Shown: piece by piece, positions 24,176-34,695 of the stretch | Position numbering within the stretch: position 1 is the stretch's first letter | Layout of the letters: the number at the start of each line of letters is the position of its first letter | NCBI GenBank assembly: GCA_965225895.1 | Contig: CBDDBR010000011.1 | Coordinates: 2,046,001-2,110,000, forward strand | Length of the DNA stretch: 64,000 nt | Direction of reading: 5' to 3' | Origin: Endobugula sp965225895 | Lineage (GTDB): Bacteria; Pseudomonadota; Gammaproteobacteria; Pseudomonadales; Cellvibrionaceae | The notes under the pieces: model-generated | Seen by the model: only the letters and a program-made list of their open reading frames with translations | Databases searched by the model: none | What the model was told of the DNA's origin: nothing | Made by a program: the position numbers and the translations under genes

Positions 24176-25003
24176 TTATTGATCAACCGATTGAATGTAA
24201 TTAGCCTCAATAATAATCAAACGTTGCTTATATAAGCGACTAATTGCACGTTTAAAATTTTTCTTACTGACTTTAAATACACTAAAAATAACTTCGGGCG
24301 AACTTTTATCCGATAATTCAATACGTCCACCTGATTGGTGCAATTCCCTTAGAATACGTGTTTCTAATTGATCACGGCTTTTCTTATCTAATGTATTAAT
24401 GCTTAAATCAATTTTTCCATCTTCACGAATAGCTTTTACCCAACCCTTAATACGTAAGCCAAAACGCAACGGTTGAGATAATTCATCATGGTAAATCAAC
24501 CCTAAGTGCTGATTATTAATCACGGCTTTAAAGCCTAATTCCGATTTGCCTGCGATTAATAAATCTACCGCGTCACCCGCTTTTAATTGACCGTGTTGTT
24601 CATCTAAATGATGATGTAAAAAGGTTGTTGCCACCATACGATCGCTGTTATCACGATAAGCATACACAACATACTCAATACCTTCGCGTACAGGGTACGC
24701 TTGCTCAGCAAAAGGAAGTAATAAATCTTTTGGTAAACCCCAATCTAAAAATGCACCAAACTCCCCCTCTGCAACAACCTTTAAATATGCACATTCGCCT
24801 ACATTTATTTTGGGTGTGGCTGCGGTGGCGGTTACACGATCGGAGCTATCTCGATAAAGAAATGCAGTAATCACATCGCCTTTCGATATATTTTTAGGGG
24901 CATCACGCAAATGCAAAGCACCATACTCTAAACCATCAACTAACACCCCTTTTGGGCTAACATCTGTCACCGTGACACGGTTGGTTTGATCTAACTTAGG
25001 CAT
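24176..25003 (-). CDS. CvfB-family S1-like RNA-binding protein
   Basis: The ATG at 25003 is preferred to a TTG at 25018. The 275-aa product is built from S1-like OB folds: an N-terminal one with LVDGLEYGALHL, a second with GEFGAFLDWGLPKDLLLPF, a third with GFKAVINNQHLGLIYHDEL. A C-terminal winged-helix-like region follows (SPEVIFSVFKVSKKNFKRAIS). This order is that of CvfB/YitL proteins, which bind RNA and influence virulence genes or RNA decay in Firmicutes; the role in Gammaproteobacteria is less clear. Monocistronic. Confidence 0.85.
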   Translation of the reverse strand: MPKLDQTNRVTVTDVSPKGVLVDGLEYGALHLRDAPKNISKGDVITAFLYRDSSDRVTATAATPKINVGECAYLKVVAEGEFGAFLDWGLPKDLLLPFAEQAYPVREGIEYVVYAYRDNSDRMVATTFLHHHLDEQHGQLKAGDAVDLLIAGKSELGFKAVINNQHLGLIYHDELSQPLRFGLRIKGWVKAIREDGKIDLSINTLDKKSRDQLETRILRELHQSGGRIELSDKSSPEVIFSVFKVSKKNFKRAISRLYKQRLIIIEANYIQSVDQ

Positions 25004-25260
25004 AAAGAAGTATTCCAAGGGGATAAATAAGTAAGTCTGGCCGCATGGTATAGATATTGATCAAGTTATTCAATCAATGTTGCTACCCGTGCTCATAACA
25101 TCACCGCTAAATATCGTATATAACATCATACTGTAATGAACATAGGTAGATCTCGTGCAATATGGTGTATTTCATCATAATAAAATAGATACCCCTTATT
25201 TATCACGCTTGATTCTATTATTATGTGACCCAATCAATAGACGATGATAAAGAGAACAAT

Positions 25261-26052
25261 ATGATTGCAGGCAAACTCATTGGCGGTGTTATTGGCTATT
25301 ATAGCTTTGGTATTTTTGGCGCTTTCGCAGGTGCTTACGTAGGGCATATGTTTGACCAAGCCTTTTATAAATTTAGGCAAGACGAATCACCCGAGGTGTT
25401 ACAGGCAATACAAACTACTTTTTTTAATACGACTTTTACACTCATTGGGTACCTAGCAAAAGCCGACGGGCGTGTTTCTGAAGAAGAAATTGACGAAACC
25501 CAGAAACTCATGGAAAAAATGGGCTTAACGGCCGATCATAAACGTGAGGCCATTCGCTTATTTAAAGTGGGCGCTGACGCCGACTTTAACCCTGATGCCA
25601 CATTACATACTTTTCGCGAATTCTGTGGCAATCGTCCCCAGCTAAAACAAATGCTGATTGTCTACCTGATTAATACCGCACTAGCCGATGGTACGCTTGA
25701 CGATAAAGAAGAATCCGCACTCCGCGATATTGCAAAAGGTTTACAGTTTTCTCATCTCGCTTTTGAGCAATTACTGCGTATGGTACGCGCGCAAGAATCT
25801 TTTTCTGGCAATCACTATCAAACACATACGCAAAACCATAGCGATGCGTTAGCCACGGCTTATGAAGCCTTAGGTGTCGACAAAAGCATATCAGACAAAG
25901 ACCTAAAACGAGCATACCGAAAACTCATGAGTGAATATCATCCTGACAAATTAATGGGGCAAGGTGTGCCTGATGATATGATTAAAGTCGCCACTGAACG
26001 TTCTCAAGAAGTGCAAGCAGCATATGACCTGATTAAAAAATCACGGAAATAA
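25261..26052 (+). CDS. djlA: Co-chaperone DjlA
   Basis: The ATG at 25261 follows AAAGAGAAC and begins MIAGKLIGG, the glycine-rich transmembrane start of DjlA. The 263-aa protein then has a TerB-like helical domain (about 50-175, with AKADGRVSEEE and TALADGTLDDKE repeats) and a C-terminal J-domain with the YHPDK motif that activates DnaK. It anchors DnaK activity at the inner membrane. The DUF3301 gene follows after 4 bp, an arrangement that implies one operon. Confidence 0.92.
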   Translation: MIAGKLIGGVIGYYSFGIFGAFAGAYVGHMFDQAFYKFRQDESPEVLQAIQTTFFNTTFTLIGYLAKADGRVSEEEIDETQKLMEKMGLTADHKREAIRLFKVGADADFNPDATLHTFREFCGNRPQLKQMLIVYLINTALADGTLDDKEESALRDIAKGLQFSHLAFEQLLRMVRAQESFSGNHYQTHTQNHSDALATAYEALGVDKSISDKDLKRAYRKLMSEYHPDKLMGQGVPDDMIKVATERSQEVQAAYDLIKKSRK

Positions 26053-26056
26053 CGGT

Positions 26057-26371
26057 ATGAATATTTACGATATTATGCTTTTTACCAGCCTGTTATTTTT
26101 GGCATATATGGTATGGCAACACAATAACGTAAGTATTATTGCGCGCAATGCTGTCAGACAGCACTGTAAAAAAGTAGGGGTTCAATTACTTGATCAGAAT
26201 ATTATTTTAAAACGTATCAGTATTTGCAAATCACCACATTCTCTCTTTGCATTGCGGCGCTTGTATACATTTGAGTTTTCATCGGTGGGCGATTACCGCT
26301 ACAAAGGTCATATTATTTTTGAAGCTAGGCGCATGGCAGAAATTGAATTAGCGCCGTTTAAAAATCTATAA
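26057..26371 (+). CDS. DUF3301 family protein
   Basis: The 104-aa protein has an N-terminal transmembrane helix (LFTSLLFLAYMVW). Next come the conserved segment HCKKVGVQLLDQNIILKR and the LRRLYTFEFSSVGDYRYKG motif, matching DUF3301. Function is unknown. It is coupled to djlA, 4 bp away. Confidence 0.85.
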   Translation: MNIYDIMLFTSLLFLAYMVWQHNNVSIIARNAVRQHCKKVGVQLLDQNIILKRISICKSPHSLFALRRLYTFEFSSVGDYRYKGHIIFEARRMAEIELAPFKNL

Positions 26372-26419
26372 AAAATAAACCATCGATTATAAGAGCATGC
26401 TCTACTAAAATAATACGAC

Positions 26420-26917
26420 TTAAGGATTCAGCACGCCTATCAACGCATGCTCTAGCTTTTCTATGTTAGGAATTGTTGCTGGCTCACCATTAATCATTAC
26501 ATTCATTTCATCATAAGCCATTTTTTCTTGCTCCTGATCTTCTTTAATCACCGACTCAGTAACACGACTTAAACGTGGAATGCCCTGAGTAGGAAAGCAC
26601 AAAAAAGGAATCGCAGGATTTACGCCCGTATTATTAAGAATAGCCATTTGGCTCACGCCTTTAACCGCTGGAATATCACCGCCATTAATCGCTTCGTAAG
26701 AAACCATAGGTACCATAATACCGCGCCATCTTACCATTCCTAAAAACCAAACAGGCGACGACTGAATATCAGTATTACGCATTTGAGGTTTTTGAAAAGG
26801 CAGCATTTCTGCAATAGAGACTGTGGGTAGCAACAACTGTTTATTCGCAATGGGAACAAGCAAACTAGGTAATGTGCTACTAATCGCCGTAACTTGTGTG
26901 GGCATGTGACCTGTCAT
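26420..26917 (-). CDS. chpC: CheW-like adaptor ChpC
   Basis: The 165-aa CheW-domain protein is the last gene of the Pil-Chp operon. The CheW fold is seen in LLVPIANKQLLLPTVSIAEML, WFLGMVRWRGIMVPMVSYEAING and the following strand. In Pseudomonas aeruginosa ChpC is an accessory adaptor that links receptors to the kinase ChpA. The ATG at 26917 or the second Met four residues on are both possible. It lies 19 bp after chpB. Confidence 0.88.
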   Translation of the reverse strand: MTGHMPTQVTAISSTLPSLLVPIANKQLLLPTVSIAEMLPFQKPQMRNTDIQSSPVWFLGMVRWRGIMVPMVSYEAINGGDIPAVKGVSQMAILNNTGVNPAIPFLCFPTQGIPRLSRVTESVIKEDQEQEKMAYDEMNVMINGEPATIPNIEKLEHALIGVLNP

Positions 26918-26936
26918 GTTCTACGTCCTAATTATT

Positions 26937-27890
26937 CTATGCGTTAGCAGTAATTGCTGCTTTTAAATGTAATGCTAAGTTTTCTGGTGTATCGATCTTA
27001 GTGACATAACCCGCATTAATGACCTCTTGCGGCATCGACGGTGCGACACAACTGGATATGACTTGCGCCCATACATGCCCACCATGAAGCGACATTAAAC
27101 GGCAACCAATCACACCATCATCACCCATGCCCGTAAAAAAAATAACTCCCGCATGTTGACCATAAACACTCGCCACATTCGCCACGATTTGATCAATCGA
27201 GGGCTGATAAATACCTCGCCAAGGTAGTTTTTGATGGCTCACAATCGCGCCGTTATCTTGCAATTCTATTGTATGATCAACAGGCACAATAGCGACCGTA
27301 TGTTTTGCAATAATGTCGCCATGTGCCGCTACAAAACTATCGCAAATACTGTCTCTGGTAATCGTGTCACTGAGCCGCTGGCATTGGTTTTGATCAATAT
27401 GCTGCGCATAAATAAAACCTACATCTAAATTGCTATCAACGGCATCTAAAAAACGCTTAACGGCTTCTGGTCCACCAGTTGATGCAGCCAGCACCCATAT
27501 ATTTTTTGCTTTAACCACCGTTTTTTGAGCCAATGCAATTTGGCCTTTTAAGCTCAACAGTTTATTGGTGAGCTGTCTTGTCCAAGCCATAAAATCAGCT
27601 TCTGCTGCATTTTGGGTATTACCTTCACAGAAAATAACGGGGTCATCGAGATCATATAACCACTGCTGAAAATCATCGGCGCTGTCGTTATCGTCTAAAC
27701 GCTCAATATCAACAACAATCAACCAAGCGTCAACCCTCACGCCTTGTGTTTGTATTTTATCAAGACTCTCCCTCAGTTCTGCGACAAGAACAGAGGCAAC
27801 CGAAACACACTCACCCGCCTCAACAATATGTTTTAAATAATGTTGCTGTACTAGGGTTTCACTCACCACCACTACATTGAGCGCGCTCAT
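26937..27890 (-). CDS. chpB: CheB-type methylesterase ChpB
   Basis: The 317-aa protein ends in a CheB methylesterase domain with the catalytic Ser in AASTGGPEAV (about residues 138-147), His in YAQHID and Asp in TGMGDDGVIG. It removes methyl groups from the PilJ receptor. The N-terminal 110 residues look like a degenerate receiver: the acidic pair that binds Mg is reduced (VVVVSE), though an Asp in LIVVDIE remains. This resembles other ChpB proteins. It lies between chpA and chpC. Confidence 0.9.
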   Translation of the reverse strand: MSALNVVVVSETLVQQHYLKHIVEAGECVSVASVLVAELRESLDKIQTQGVRVDAWLIVVDIERLDDNDSADDFQQWLYDLDDPVIFCEGNTQNAAEADFMAWTRQLTNKLLSLKGQIALAQKTVVKAKNIWVLAASTGGPEAVKRFLDAVDSNLDVGFIYAQHIDQNQCQRLSDTITRDSICDSFVAAHGDIIAKHTVAIVPVDHTIELQDNGAIVSHQKLPWRGIYQPSIDQIVANVASVYGQHAGVIFFTGMGDDGVIGCRLMSLHGGHVWAQVISSCVAPSMPQEVINAGYVTKIDTPENLALHLKAAITANA

Positions 27891-27938
27891 ATTAATGACT
27901 ATCCATAAGGTTACTCATACTAGTAGCACCTTATAAAC

Positions 27939-30900
27939 TTACTGATCTACACGAAGCAATTGCTGAATACTGTTTAACAACTGGCCTTCTTGGAAAGGCT
28001 TACCCATATATTCATTGGCACCTGCCGCCAAACCTGTTTGGCGATGTTTTTCACCCGTACGTGATGTAATCATGATGATAGGCAATTCACTAATTCGTGG
28101 CATTGTGCGTACACGTTTAGCCACTTCAAAACCATCCATACGTGGCATTTCAATATCTAGCAACATAAGATCTGGCTGATGATCACGCAATGTTGTAATC
28201 GCATCCACACCATCTTTTGCTGTAATAACATCAAAGCCTTCGCGCTCCAAGAAGCGTGTGGTCACTTTACGTACCGTTACAGAATCATCTACCACCATCA
28301 CCAATGGATTGCGCTCAACCAATTCTGTTTCTTGCGTATCAGGCAAGGCTACATGTAAGTTGGATAGTGCAAATTGCTGACGCATCATAGCGTACACATC
28401 TAAAATCACGACAACACTACCGTCACCCATAATAGTAGCGCCCGATAAACCTTGTACCGCACTAAATTGTGAACCTAATGTTTTTACCACAATCTCACGG
28501 CTACCCTGTAAACCATCCACTTGTAATGCAACCGCATGATCGGCACTACGCACCAACAATACGGGAACAGGTAAGTCGTGACCTTCTACTTTGGGCTGTG
28601 CACTTTTATCTAACAAACTACCTAAGTATTGCAGTTGATACTGGTTACCCGCATATTTAAAGCGGCTATCAGGATCATTGTAATAACCTGCCAAGTCCTG
28701 TGGATTGATACGCGCAATACCTTCAATCGCATTAAGAGGTACCGCATAATTGTCATCGCCAATGGTAATCATTAAGGCACGGTTTACCGATAAGGTAAAC
28801 GGCAGGCGAATCATAAACTGCGTGCCTTTATTTTCTTCGGTATGAATTTCTACAGCGCCACCGAGCTGTTTAATTTCACTGCTCACTACGTCCATACCAA
28901 CGCCGCGACCTGAAATTTGAGTTACCGTTTCTGCAGTTGAAAAACCTGCCTGAAAAATAAACTGTACAACTTCGTTATCACTGAGCGCTGCATCGGCAGT
29001 CATCATTTTTCGCTCGATCGCTTTTTCACGAATGCGCTCAATATCCATCCCTGCGCCGTCGTCGCCTAAATAAATTAAGACACTACCACCCTCTCGCACT
29101 AACGATAGGCTAATGCGCCCCGCTTCAGGTTTGCCTTTCTGTTTTCTCACAGCACCATCTTCTATGCCGTGATCTACTGCATTACGTAACATATGCTCTA
29201 ATGGCGCAATCATGCGTTCCATCATATTACGATCTAATTCGCCTTCTGTATTGGCAAAATCAAACTCTACGGCCTTACCTAACTCCGCTGCAATTTGACG
29301 AACAATACGACGCAAGCGCGGTACAATCCGTGAGAATGGCACCATGCGCGAACGCATTAAGCCTTTTTGTAATTCTGTATTAATACGTGATTGCTGTAAC
29401 AACATTGTTTCTGTATCACGCGCTTTATTACTTAAGGTAAATTTTAAATCCTGTAAATCTGAAGCAGACTCTGTCAGTGAGCGCGATAATTGTTGTAACT
29501 GTGAATAACGATCCATTTCTAATGGGTCAAAGTCTTCTCGTTCACCCAATTGTTCTTGTCGGAAAATAACCTGCGCTTCTGTCTCAATATCTAAACGGCG
29601 TAATTGTTCTTGTAAACGCGCTACGGTTTCATCCATTTCTGAGATGGAGTAATTCATCTCACTCATTTGTTCTTCTAAACGACCACGACTAATGGATGTC
29701 TCGCCCGCCAAATTCACAAGTTCTTCCATTAATTCGGAAGAGACTTTAACGGTTTCTTGCGGCCCAGCACGTCGTGCCGCTGCCGTATTACCTGTAGAAT
29801 TTGCAGTACCTGAGGTAATATCAGTCACTTGCGCAGCATCCGTCGCCGATGGCATCGCAGGTGCGGTAGGAATAAATTCGAGAGGCTCTTCTACTGGCTT
29901 CGATAAAAATGAGACAACATTGTCATTGTCCGATGATGGCTCATCTTCATCGTCACCATCATTATTTATCTCAGCATCTACAGATTCATCAACCTCTATA
30001 AACTCAGTATCTGTAACCGCAACATACCCACCATCGACTATTTCAAGCTCGGCACTGGATAAATCTGGCTCAACCGAAGAGACATTTTGCTCATCTGCCA
30101 CGCTTATCTCTTCATCAATAGGTGCTGCAACAGACTCTAACGTATAAAGATCATTGTTCTGTACAGTTTCACTGTCTTCAGAAGTATCTGATTGTTTTTG
30201 CGTGGGAGTTGATTGAATAAAGGCCTGCAAAGAAAATTGAGGCTCTGCTATTTCTAAATCATGATGCTCTTGCTCGTCTTCTTTTTGCGTATCTAATTCA
30301 AGCGTATTATCGTCAGCATTCGATTCTGAAGCATCTTCTAGTTCTGAAGTAGGCAACGTGGAATATGGCGCTTCATCTAAAGAGGGAGAAAGCACCGTTT
30401 GTTGAGTTGCAAGCGCTTCTGATGCCTCTGCTGAATTCGTCACAGGTTGCGACGTTGTATTTATATCGTCACTGCTACTCTGTGCCGACGCTACCACGTC
30501 ATTATCCGATGTTACTAACTGGGATAACTGTTCTTTATACTGATGTAAGTCCGCCATTAATTCTGGCGAAACAGTTTCGTAATAATGGGTAAATATATAT
30601 GACTCAAATTGTTGAGCCGCTTGGTGCAGCAATGGCATACCCGCAGTATTAGCACTAGCTTTTACATCACTGATTAAACGCAATACATTATCATGAATAT
30701 GACAAGCATCCGTATGTGCTTCTAACTGCATTAATTCCGACGCAATATTATCAATCAGTTCTATGGTAGAGATTGTGCTTTCAGCATTAGGTTCATCAAT
30801 AATAGAGGCGGCTGGTTCTGATGTTTGCTCTGCTTCGGTGTCAGACTCTGCGGCCATTGATGGTAATGCTGAACTACTTGTTTCGAGTTGTTCACTATCG

Positions 30901-33900
30901 GTAACAGAAACATTATCAACATGCTGCGTTGCTTGTACGGTTTCTATAACAGGAGCCGTACTCACCACGTCAGGCACATCGTCATTTGGCATATCCACTG
31001 TCGATACATCTGACTGATTCAGTGCATCTAACTGTGCAATCAAACGGTCTTGATACTGGTGAATATCATCAATGAGTGTCGCGGATACTGTTTCGTAATA
31101 ATGGGTAATTAAATACGATTCAAAGTCGTGAGCTAAATCGCCTAGCACTGTTAAACCTGCTAGACGCGCGCCCCCTTTAAAGGTATGTAATACTCGCTGC
31201 ATACCTTCATTAATTTCTCGCCCTTCGCTGCCTTCTTCGATGTCTTGAAGAATGTCATCCATCTCTTCAATTAATTCAGCCGCTTCTTCCATAAAGATAC
31301 CAACGACCTCTTCATCAAGGTCATCATTCGTATCAAAAACAGGAGTGAAGTGTTGATGAGCCACTAACGATACATCCGCAGGGCTTTCATTTTCTGCTAT
31401 ATCAACCGTAGAGGAATCAAGCTCTAATGTGTCATCTTGTGATGGTTCTACGAGTAATACTTCTTCGTTAACAGAGTCAATCTTTTCGTCTGCATCACGC
31501 TCGGCCGTTTCATCGGCTAAACCGTCGGCGTGAGACGACTCTGGAGCTTCTTCAGCTACTAAGAATGCATTAAGCTGTGCCATTAACTGTGCATCAGCAT
31601 CTGGCAAATCTTGGCCGCCTGCAATTGCATCAATGATGTCTAATAACGCATAGTGCGCATCTAACATGACATCATAAATATGATCCGTCGCTTGAATACG
31701 CCCATGAATCAAGTGCTCATATTGCTGATGCAATGTTTGACTCACAACAACCATCGAACCTAAATTTGCACGCTCTGCCCCATGTTGCACTTTGGCCAAC
31801 TCATCAGCAATGGGTTGCCAATCATTAGCGGTTGCTGGTGATGCTCTCCACGCATTCATTATTGGATCAATATCCAACAATAAATTCATGCCTTCATTCA
31901 TGAGCATCTCTAAGAAAGCAGGATCTACTTTTGGCCCTGCATTTTCATCTTCATGACTAATCAGGTGCCCTACCGAACGATCGCGTAATTCGGCGACACG
32001 CGCTAAGAATAAATCTAATTTTTCAATAACAGGAAACATCAAACGAGATATTTGTTCCAATGCGTCTTCGGTATAAGTCACACTGTCTTTTATAAGCTGT
32101 AAAATATCGTCATCAATAACAACTTGGTATGCACGTAAATCTTTTACGAATAATTCCATTGGCGTCATGAGCTGCGCTATTGGCGTAATTTCTGCCATAT
32201 GCGCACTACCTTTAATAGTATGCATGGCTCGCTGCATAGCATCGCTAGGCACTTCAAAGAATGGGCGCGCAGCATCCATTTGCGCAATATACTCTCTAAC
32301 GACGGCAAGATGTGTTTCAGATTCTGCGCCAAATATTTCCCATAGCTGCACATCAATATCATCGTCTTGATCATCTGCTACATATTCTGGCGCCACCACT
32401 TGCTTGTCGGTATCTGCCTCGTTTAATGCCCCTTGTAATTCTGGCGATGCCTCACCTTGAGCCAATTCATGCGCCCACAACCTGCATTGTTCGCATAACA
32501 AAGCGTTTGGTGTTGCCTTTTGCTGACTAAAAGCTTCAACCATTGGCGGCAATAGTTCTAATGCTTTTTTAATAATATCAATCTGAATTTTTTCAGGCTT
32601 AAGAGTTTTATCCAATACGCGATTTAATAAATTTTCGATAGACCAAGACAATTCACCAATATCACTTGCCTTGACTAAACGCCCACTGCCTTTTAAGGTA
32701 TGAAAAGCTCGGCGCAATTCAACTAACGCATTTTCATCACTAAACCCATCTGCCCAAATAGGAAGGTACTCAGCAATCGTTGCTTGAACCTCTTCCGCTT
32801 CTTCTGTAAAGATTTCTATAATTTCTGCGGCCGCTTCAGCATCAATGCCATCGTCATTATTGCCTGATACTGATGAGCCATGTGAATCTGCGTTATCTAA
32901 TAACGCATCCACATCCGATTCATTGAGTTCAACCATGCCATCAGTCACATGTTCTGATGCAGTCATCGCAGATGGTTTGGCGCCAGAATACGACACGCCT
33001 AAATCTAGCAAGCCTTGTTCTGCCCCATGTAAAATAGCGTGGTCTTCTTCTTTGGTCAGCAGAAAAACTTCTAAAAAATAATCGACACTGGCAATAACAT
33101 CCGCCAGACTATCTAGCTGTTCCCATTTAGGCTTAACAGGCTGATTAATTAATCGCGTTTCAATATAGTTGGCACAGGCGTCTAATATTTCGGCGGGCAC
33201 TTGAAAAGATAACGTCGTGAGGTGTGTTACTACACCTTGTAAAATTTCTGGCACGGGTTGTAAATTTTTAATGTTCCACTGCGTGGCAATATAATTAACA
33301 ACCGAATCTTTTGCTTCTTCTAAACCGTTACGGCTTTCTTGTAGGGCTTCTTCTTGCGCCGCATCAAACGATCGATCATTAGCACCATTAACCGACTGAC
33401 TATCTAATAAGGAGCTCTCTAACTCACCTTCTATTTCAGCAATACTGGTTTCAATAACATTGAGCTGACTGGTAGGAAAATCATCCCCTTGGTAACTTTT
33501 CAGTTGATCAATGCGCGCGATGTTAACTAGCATTTCTTGGCGTAATGTATTTACACTCAAAATAGCTAAGGTATCAGCAGCACGCTGAAAAACACTGCGA
33601 ATAAATGACAAATCCGTAGAGAGCTGCCCACTCGCATGGCAATTCGCTAATATTGTTTTTACTTCGGAAAACTCATCAACAATCGCTTGCGCAACTGCAC
33701 GCATTGCGGAGGAATCAATAGGCTTAATACTTTTATTATTTTCGTGAACCAATACGCTTGCATTTTTTAGCGCATACCGCTCAACAACACAAGAGATTGC
33801 ATCATTAGTATTTTTTAATGATGACAAATAATACAGCCAATTTTTTAAAAACTCATCACTGGTTTTTTGATTTAGCGCACTCACGCCTTCATCAACAAGC

Positions 33901-34643
33901 TGCTGCAGCTCTTCATCTAATTGACGAAACAATTTCTTAATAGAAACGCTTTCGGCAATAACACTTTCGTCAACAGCCGATAAAAAAGCAGAGACGACTT
34001 CCCACAATGCAACACGTAGAGTGCCTTGTAGAATTTTTTCTAAACGCTGGCTCACCTTAGCAAGATAACCCAAATTTTCTGCTACGTTTGTTTTATGCAT
34101 CACGCTGGCCGCAGCATATTGATACATTTCACGTAATTTTTTGAGCATAACGATAAGCTGCTGCTCATCGTCTAATATTTGATGGCGAGTACCGTGAACT
34201 GTGTGCGCATAATCAAGATTAGGAGAAAAAAGCGCTGACTCACTTAAAAATTGCGCTCCTCTTACCGCTCTCAAATCATTTAACAAAAGAAAAACCAAAC
34301 TCGGCTGGTCACATTTTTCTTTTAAGGCGTGGTCTAAATAATCCGATAATTGCTCGATGGCCTTAGTCAGTACTTCTGTAGCTTCTTTAGGCTGCGCAAT
34401 ATTACCTTCCAAAAGATTTTGCGCTAAAGCTTCTGCTTCGGATGCTATCATGGCAGCGCCATGAAAACCTGCCATGTGCAAACTGCCATACACTTGGTGA
34501 ATGTAGGTTACGCAAAATTTTAATTGAATAACATCCGCTGATTCACAGGCGTAATCGTCCAATGCGCTTTGTGCTTGCAAAAGCGTTTCTTTAATATCTC
34601 TAATGACCCATTCAAGAGCCATGTACTGGCGATTATCTGCCAT
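27939..34643 (-). CDS. chpA: Hybrid chemosensory histidine kinase ChpA
   Basis: This 2234-aa CheA-type kinase controls twitching motility. The N-terminal part (about 1-600) is helical without a clear phospho-His. Three Hpt domains with intact His motifs follow: HTLKGSGR (about 646), HTIKGSAH (about 808) and HTFKGGAR (about 1152). A fourth, similar block near 1320 has lost the motif (LRLISDVKASANTAG) but keeps ESYIFTHYYETVSPEL. An acidic, low-complexity linker runs to about 1600. Then come the CheA dimerisation helix (SELMEELVNLAGE, about 1634), HATPase (LRNAVDHGIEDG; GDDGAGM; GRGVGMD), a CheW-like domain, and a receiver (VMVVDDSVTV, phospho-acceptor Asp in LMLLDIEMPRMD). It is slightly shorter than Pseudomonas aeruginosa ChpA (about 2470 aa). 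Confidence 0.96.
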   Translation of the reverse strand: MADNRQYMALEWVIRDIKETLLQAQSALDDYACESADVIQLKFCVTYIHQVYGSLHMAGFHGAAMIASEAEALAQNLLEGNIAQPKEATEVLTKAIEQLSDYLDHALKEKCDQPSLVFLLLNDLRAVRGAQFLSESALFSPNLDYAHTVHGTRHQILDDEQQLIVMLKKLREMYQYAAASVMHKTNVAENLGYLAKVSQRLEKILQGTLRVALWEVVSAFLSAVDESVIAESVSIKKLFRQLDEELQQLVDEGVSALNQKTSDEFLKNWLYYLSSLKNTNDAISCVVERYALKNASVLVHENNKSIKPIDSSAMRAVAQAIVDEFSEVKTILANCHASGQLSTDLSFIRSVFQRAADTLAILSVNTLRQEMLVNIARIDQLKSYQGDDFPTSQLNVIETSIAEIEGELESSLLDSQSVNGANDRSFDAAQEEALQESRNGLEEAKDSVVNYIATQWNIKNLQPVPEILQGVVTHLTTLSFQVPAEILDACANYIETRLINQPVKPKWEQLDSLADVIASVDYFLEVFLLTKEEDHAILHGAEQGLLDLGVSYSGAKPSAMTASEHVTDGMVELNESDVDALLDNADSHGSSVSGNNDDGIDAEAAAEIIEIFTEEAEEVQATIAEYLPIWADGFSDENALVELRRAFHTLKGSGRLVKASDIGELSWSIENLLNRVLDKTLKPEKIQIDIIKKALELLPPMVEAFSQQKATPNALLCEQCRLWAHELAQGEASPELQGALNEADTDKQVVAPEYVADDQDDDIDVQLWEIFGAESETHLAVVREYIAQMDAARPFFEVPSDAMQRAMHTIKGSAHMAEITPIAQLMTPMELFVKDLRAYQVVIDDDILQLIKDSVTYTEDALEQISRLMFPVIEKLDLFLARVAELRDRSVGHLISHEDENAGPKVDPAFLEMLMNEGMNLLLDIDPIMNAWRASPATANDWQPIADELAKVQHGAERANLGSMVVVSQTLHQQYEHLIHGRIQATDHIYDVMLDAHYALLDIIDAIAGGQDLPDADAQLMAQLNAFLVAEEAPESSHADGLADETAERDADEKIDSVNEEVLLVEPSQDDTLELDSSTVDIAENESPADVSLVAHQHFTPVFDTNDDLDEEVVGIFMEEAAELIEEMDDILQDIEEGSEGREINEGMQRVLHTFKGGARLAGLTVLGDLAHDFESYLITHYYETVSATLIDDIHQYQDRLIAQLDALNQSDVSTVDMPNDDVPDVVSTAPVIETVQATQHVDNVSVTDSEQLETSSSALPSMAAESDTEAEQTSEPAASIIDEPNAESTISTIELIDNIASELMQLEAHTDACHIHDNVLRLISDVKASANTAGMPLLHQAAQQFESYIFTHYYETVSPELMADLHQYKEQLSQLVTSDNDVVASAQSSSDDINTTSQPVTNSAEASEALATQQTVLSPSLDEAPYSTLPTSELEDASESNADDNTLELDTQKEDEQEHHDLEIAEPQFSLQAFIQSTPTQKQSDTSEDSETVQNNDLYTLESVAAPIDEEISVADEQNVSSVEPDLSSAELEIVDGGYVAVTDTEFIEVDESVDAEINNDGDDEDEPSSDNDNVVSFLSKPVEEPLEFIPTAPAMPSATDAAQVTDITSGTANSTGNTAAARRAGPQETVKVSSELMEELVNLAGETSISRGRLEEQMSEMNYSISEMDETVARLQEQLRRLDIETEAQVIFRQEQLGEREDFDPLEMDRYSQLQQLSRSLTESASDLQDLKFTLSNKARDTETMLLQQSRINTELQKGLMRSRMVPFSRIVPRLRRIVRQIAAELGKAVEFDFANTEGELDRNMMERMIAPLEHMLRNAVDHGIEDGAVRKQKGKPEAGRISLSLVREGGSVLIYLGDDGAGMDIERIREKAIERKMMTADAALSDNEVVQFIFQAGFSTAETVTQISGRGVGMDVVSSEIKQLGGAVEIHTEENKGTQFMIRLPFTLSVNRALMITIGDDNYAVPLNAIEGIARINPQDLAGYYNDPDSRFKYAGNQYQLQYLGSLLDKSAQPKVEGHDLPVPVLLVRSADHAVALQVDGLQGSREIVVKTLGSQFSAVQGLSGATIMGDGSVVVILDVYAMMRQQFALSNLHVALPDTQETELVERNPLVMVVDDSVTVRKVTTRFLEREGFDVITAKDGVDAITTLRDHQPDLMLLDIEMPRMDGFEVAKRVRTMPRISELPIIMITSRTGEKHRQTGLAAGANEYMGKPFQEGQLLNSIQQLLRVDQ

Positions 34644-34695
34644 GCCACTGTCTCAGTTGATTACATTGTAATAGCATATTATTGATGCACATGTG

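Noticed and set aside
26392..26403. Palindrome AGAGCATGCTCT between DUF3301 and chpC
   Set aside because: It is only 12 bp with no loop, T-run or repeat elsewhere noticed; it may be chance in a convergent gap.
29692..30147. 151-aa open frame on the plus strand inside chpA
   Set aside because: It is antisense to the acidic low-complexity linker of ChpA. Its Ser/Thr/Val-rich composition mirrors the Asp/Glu codons, it has no ribosome binding site, and the chpA frame is certain.
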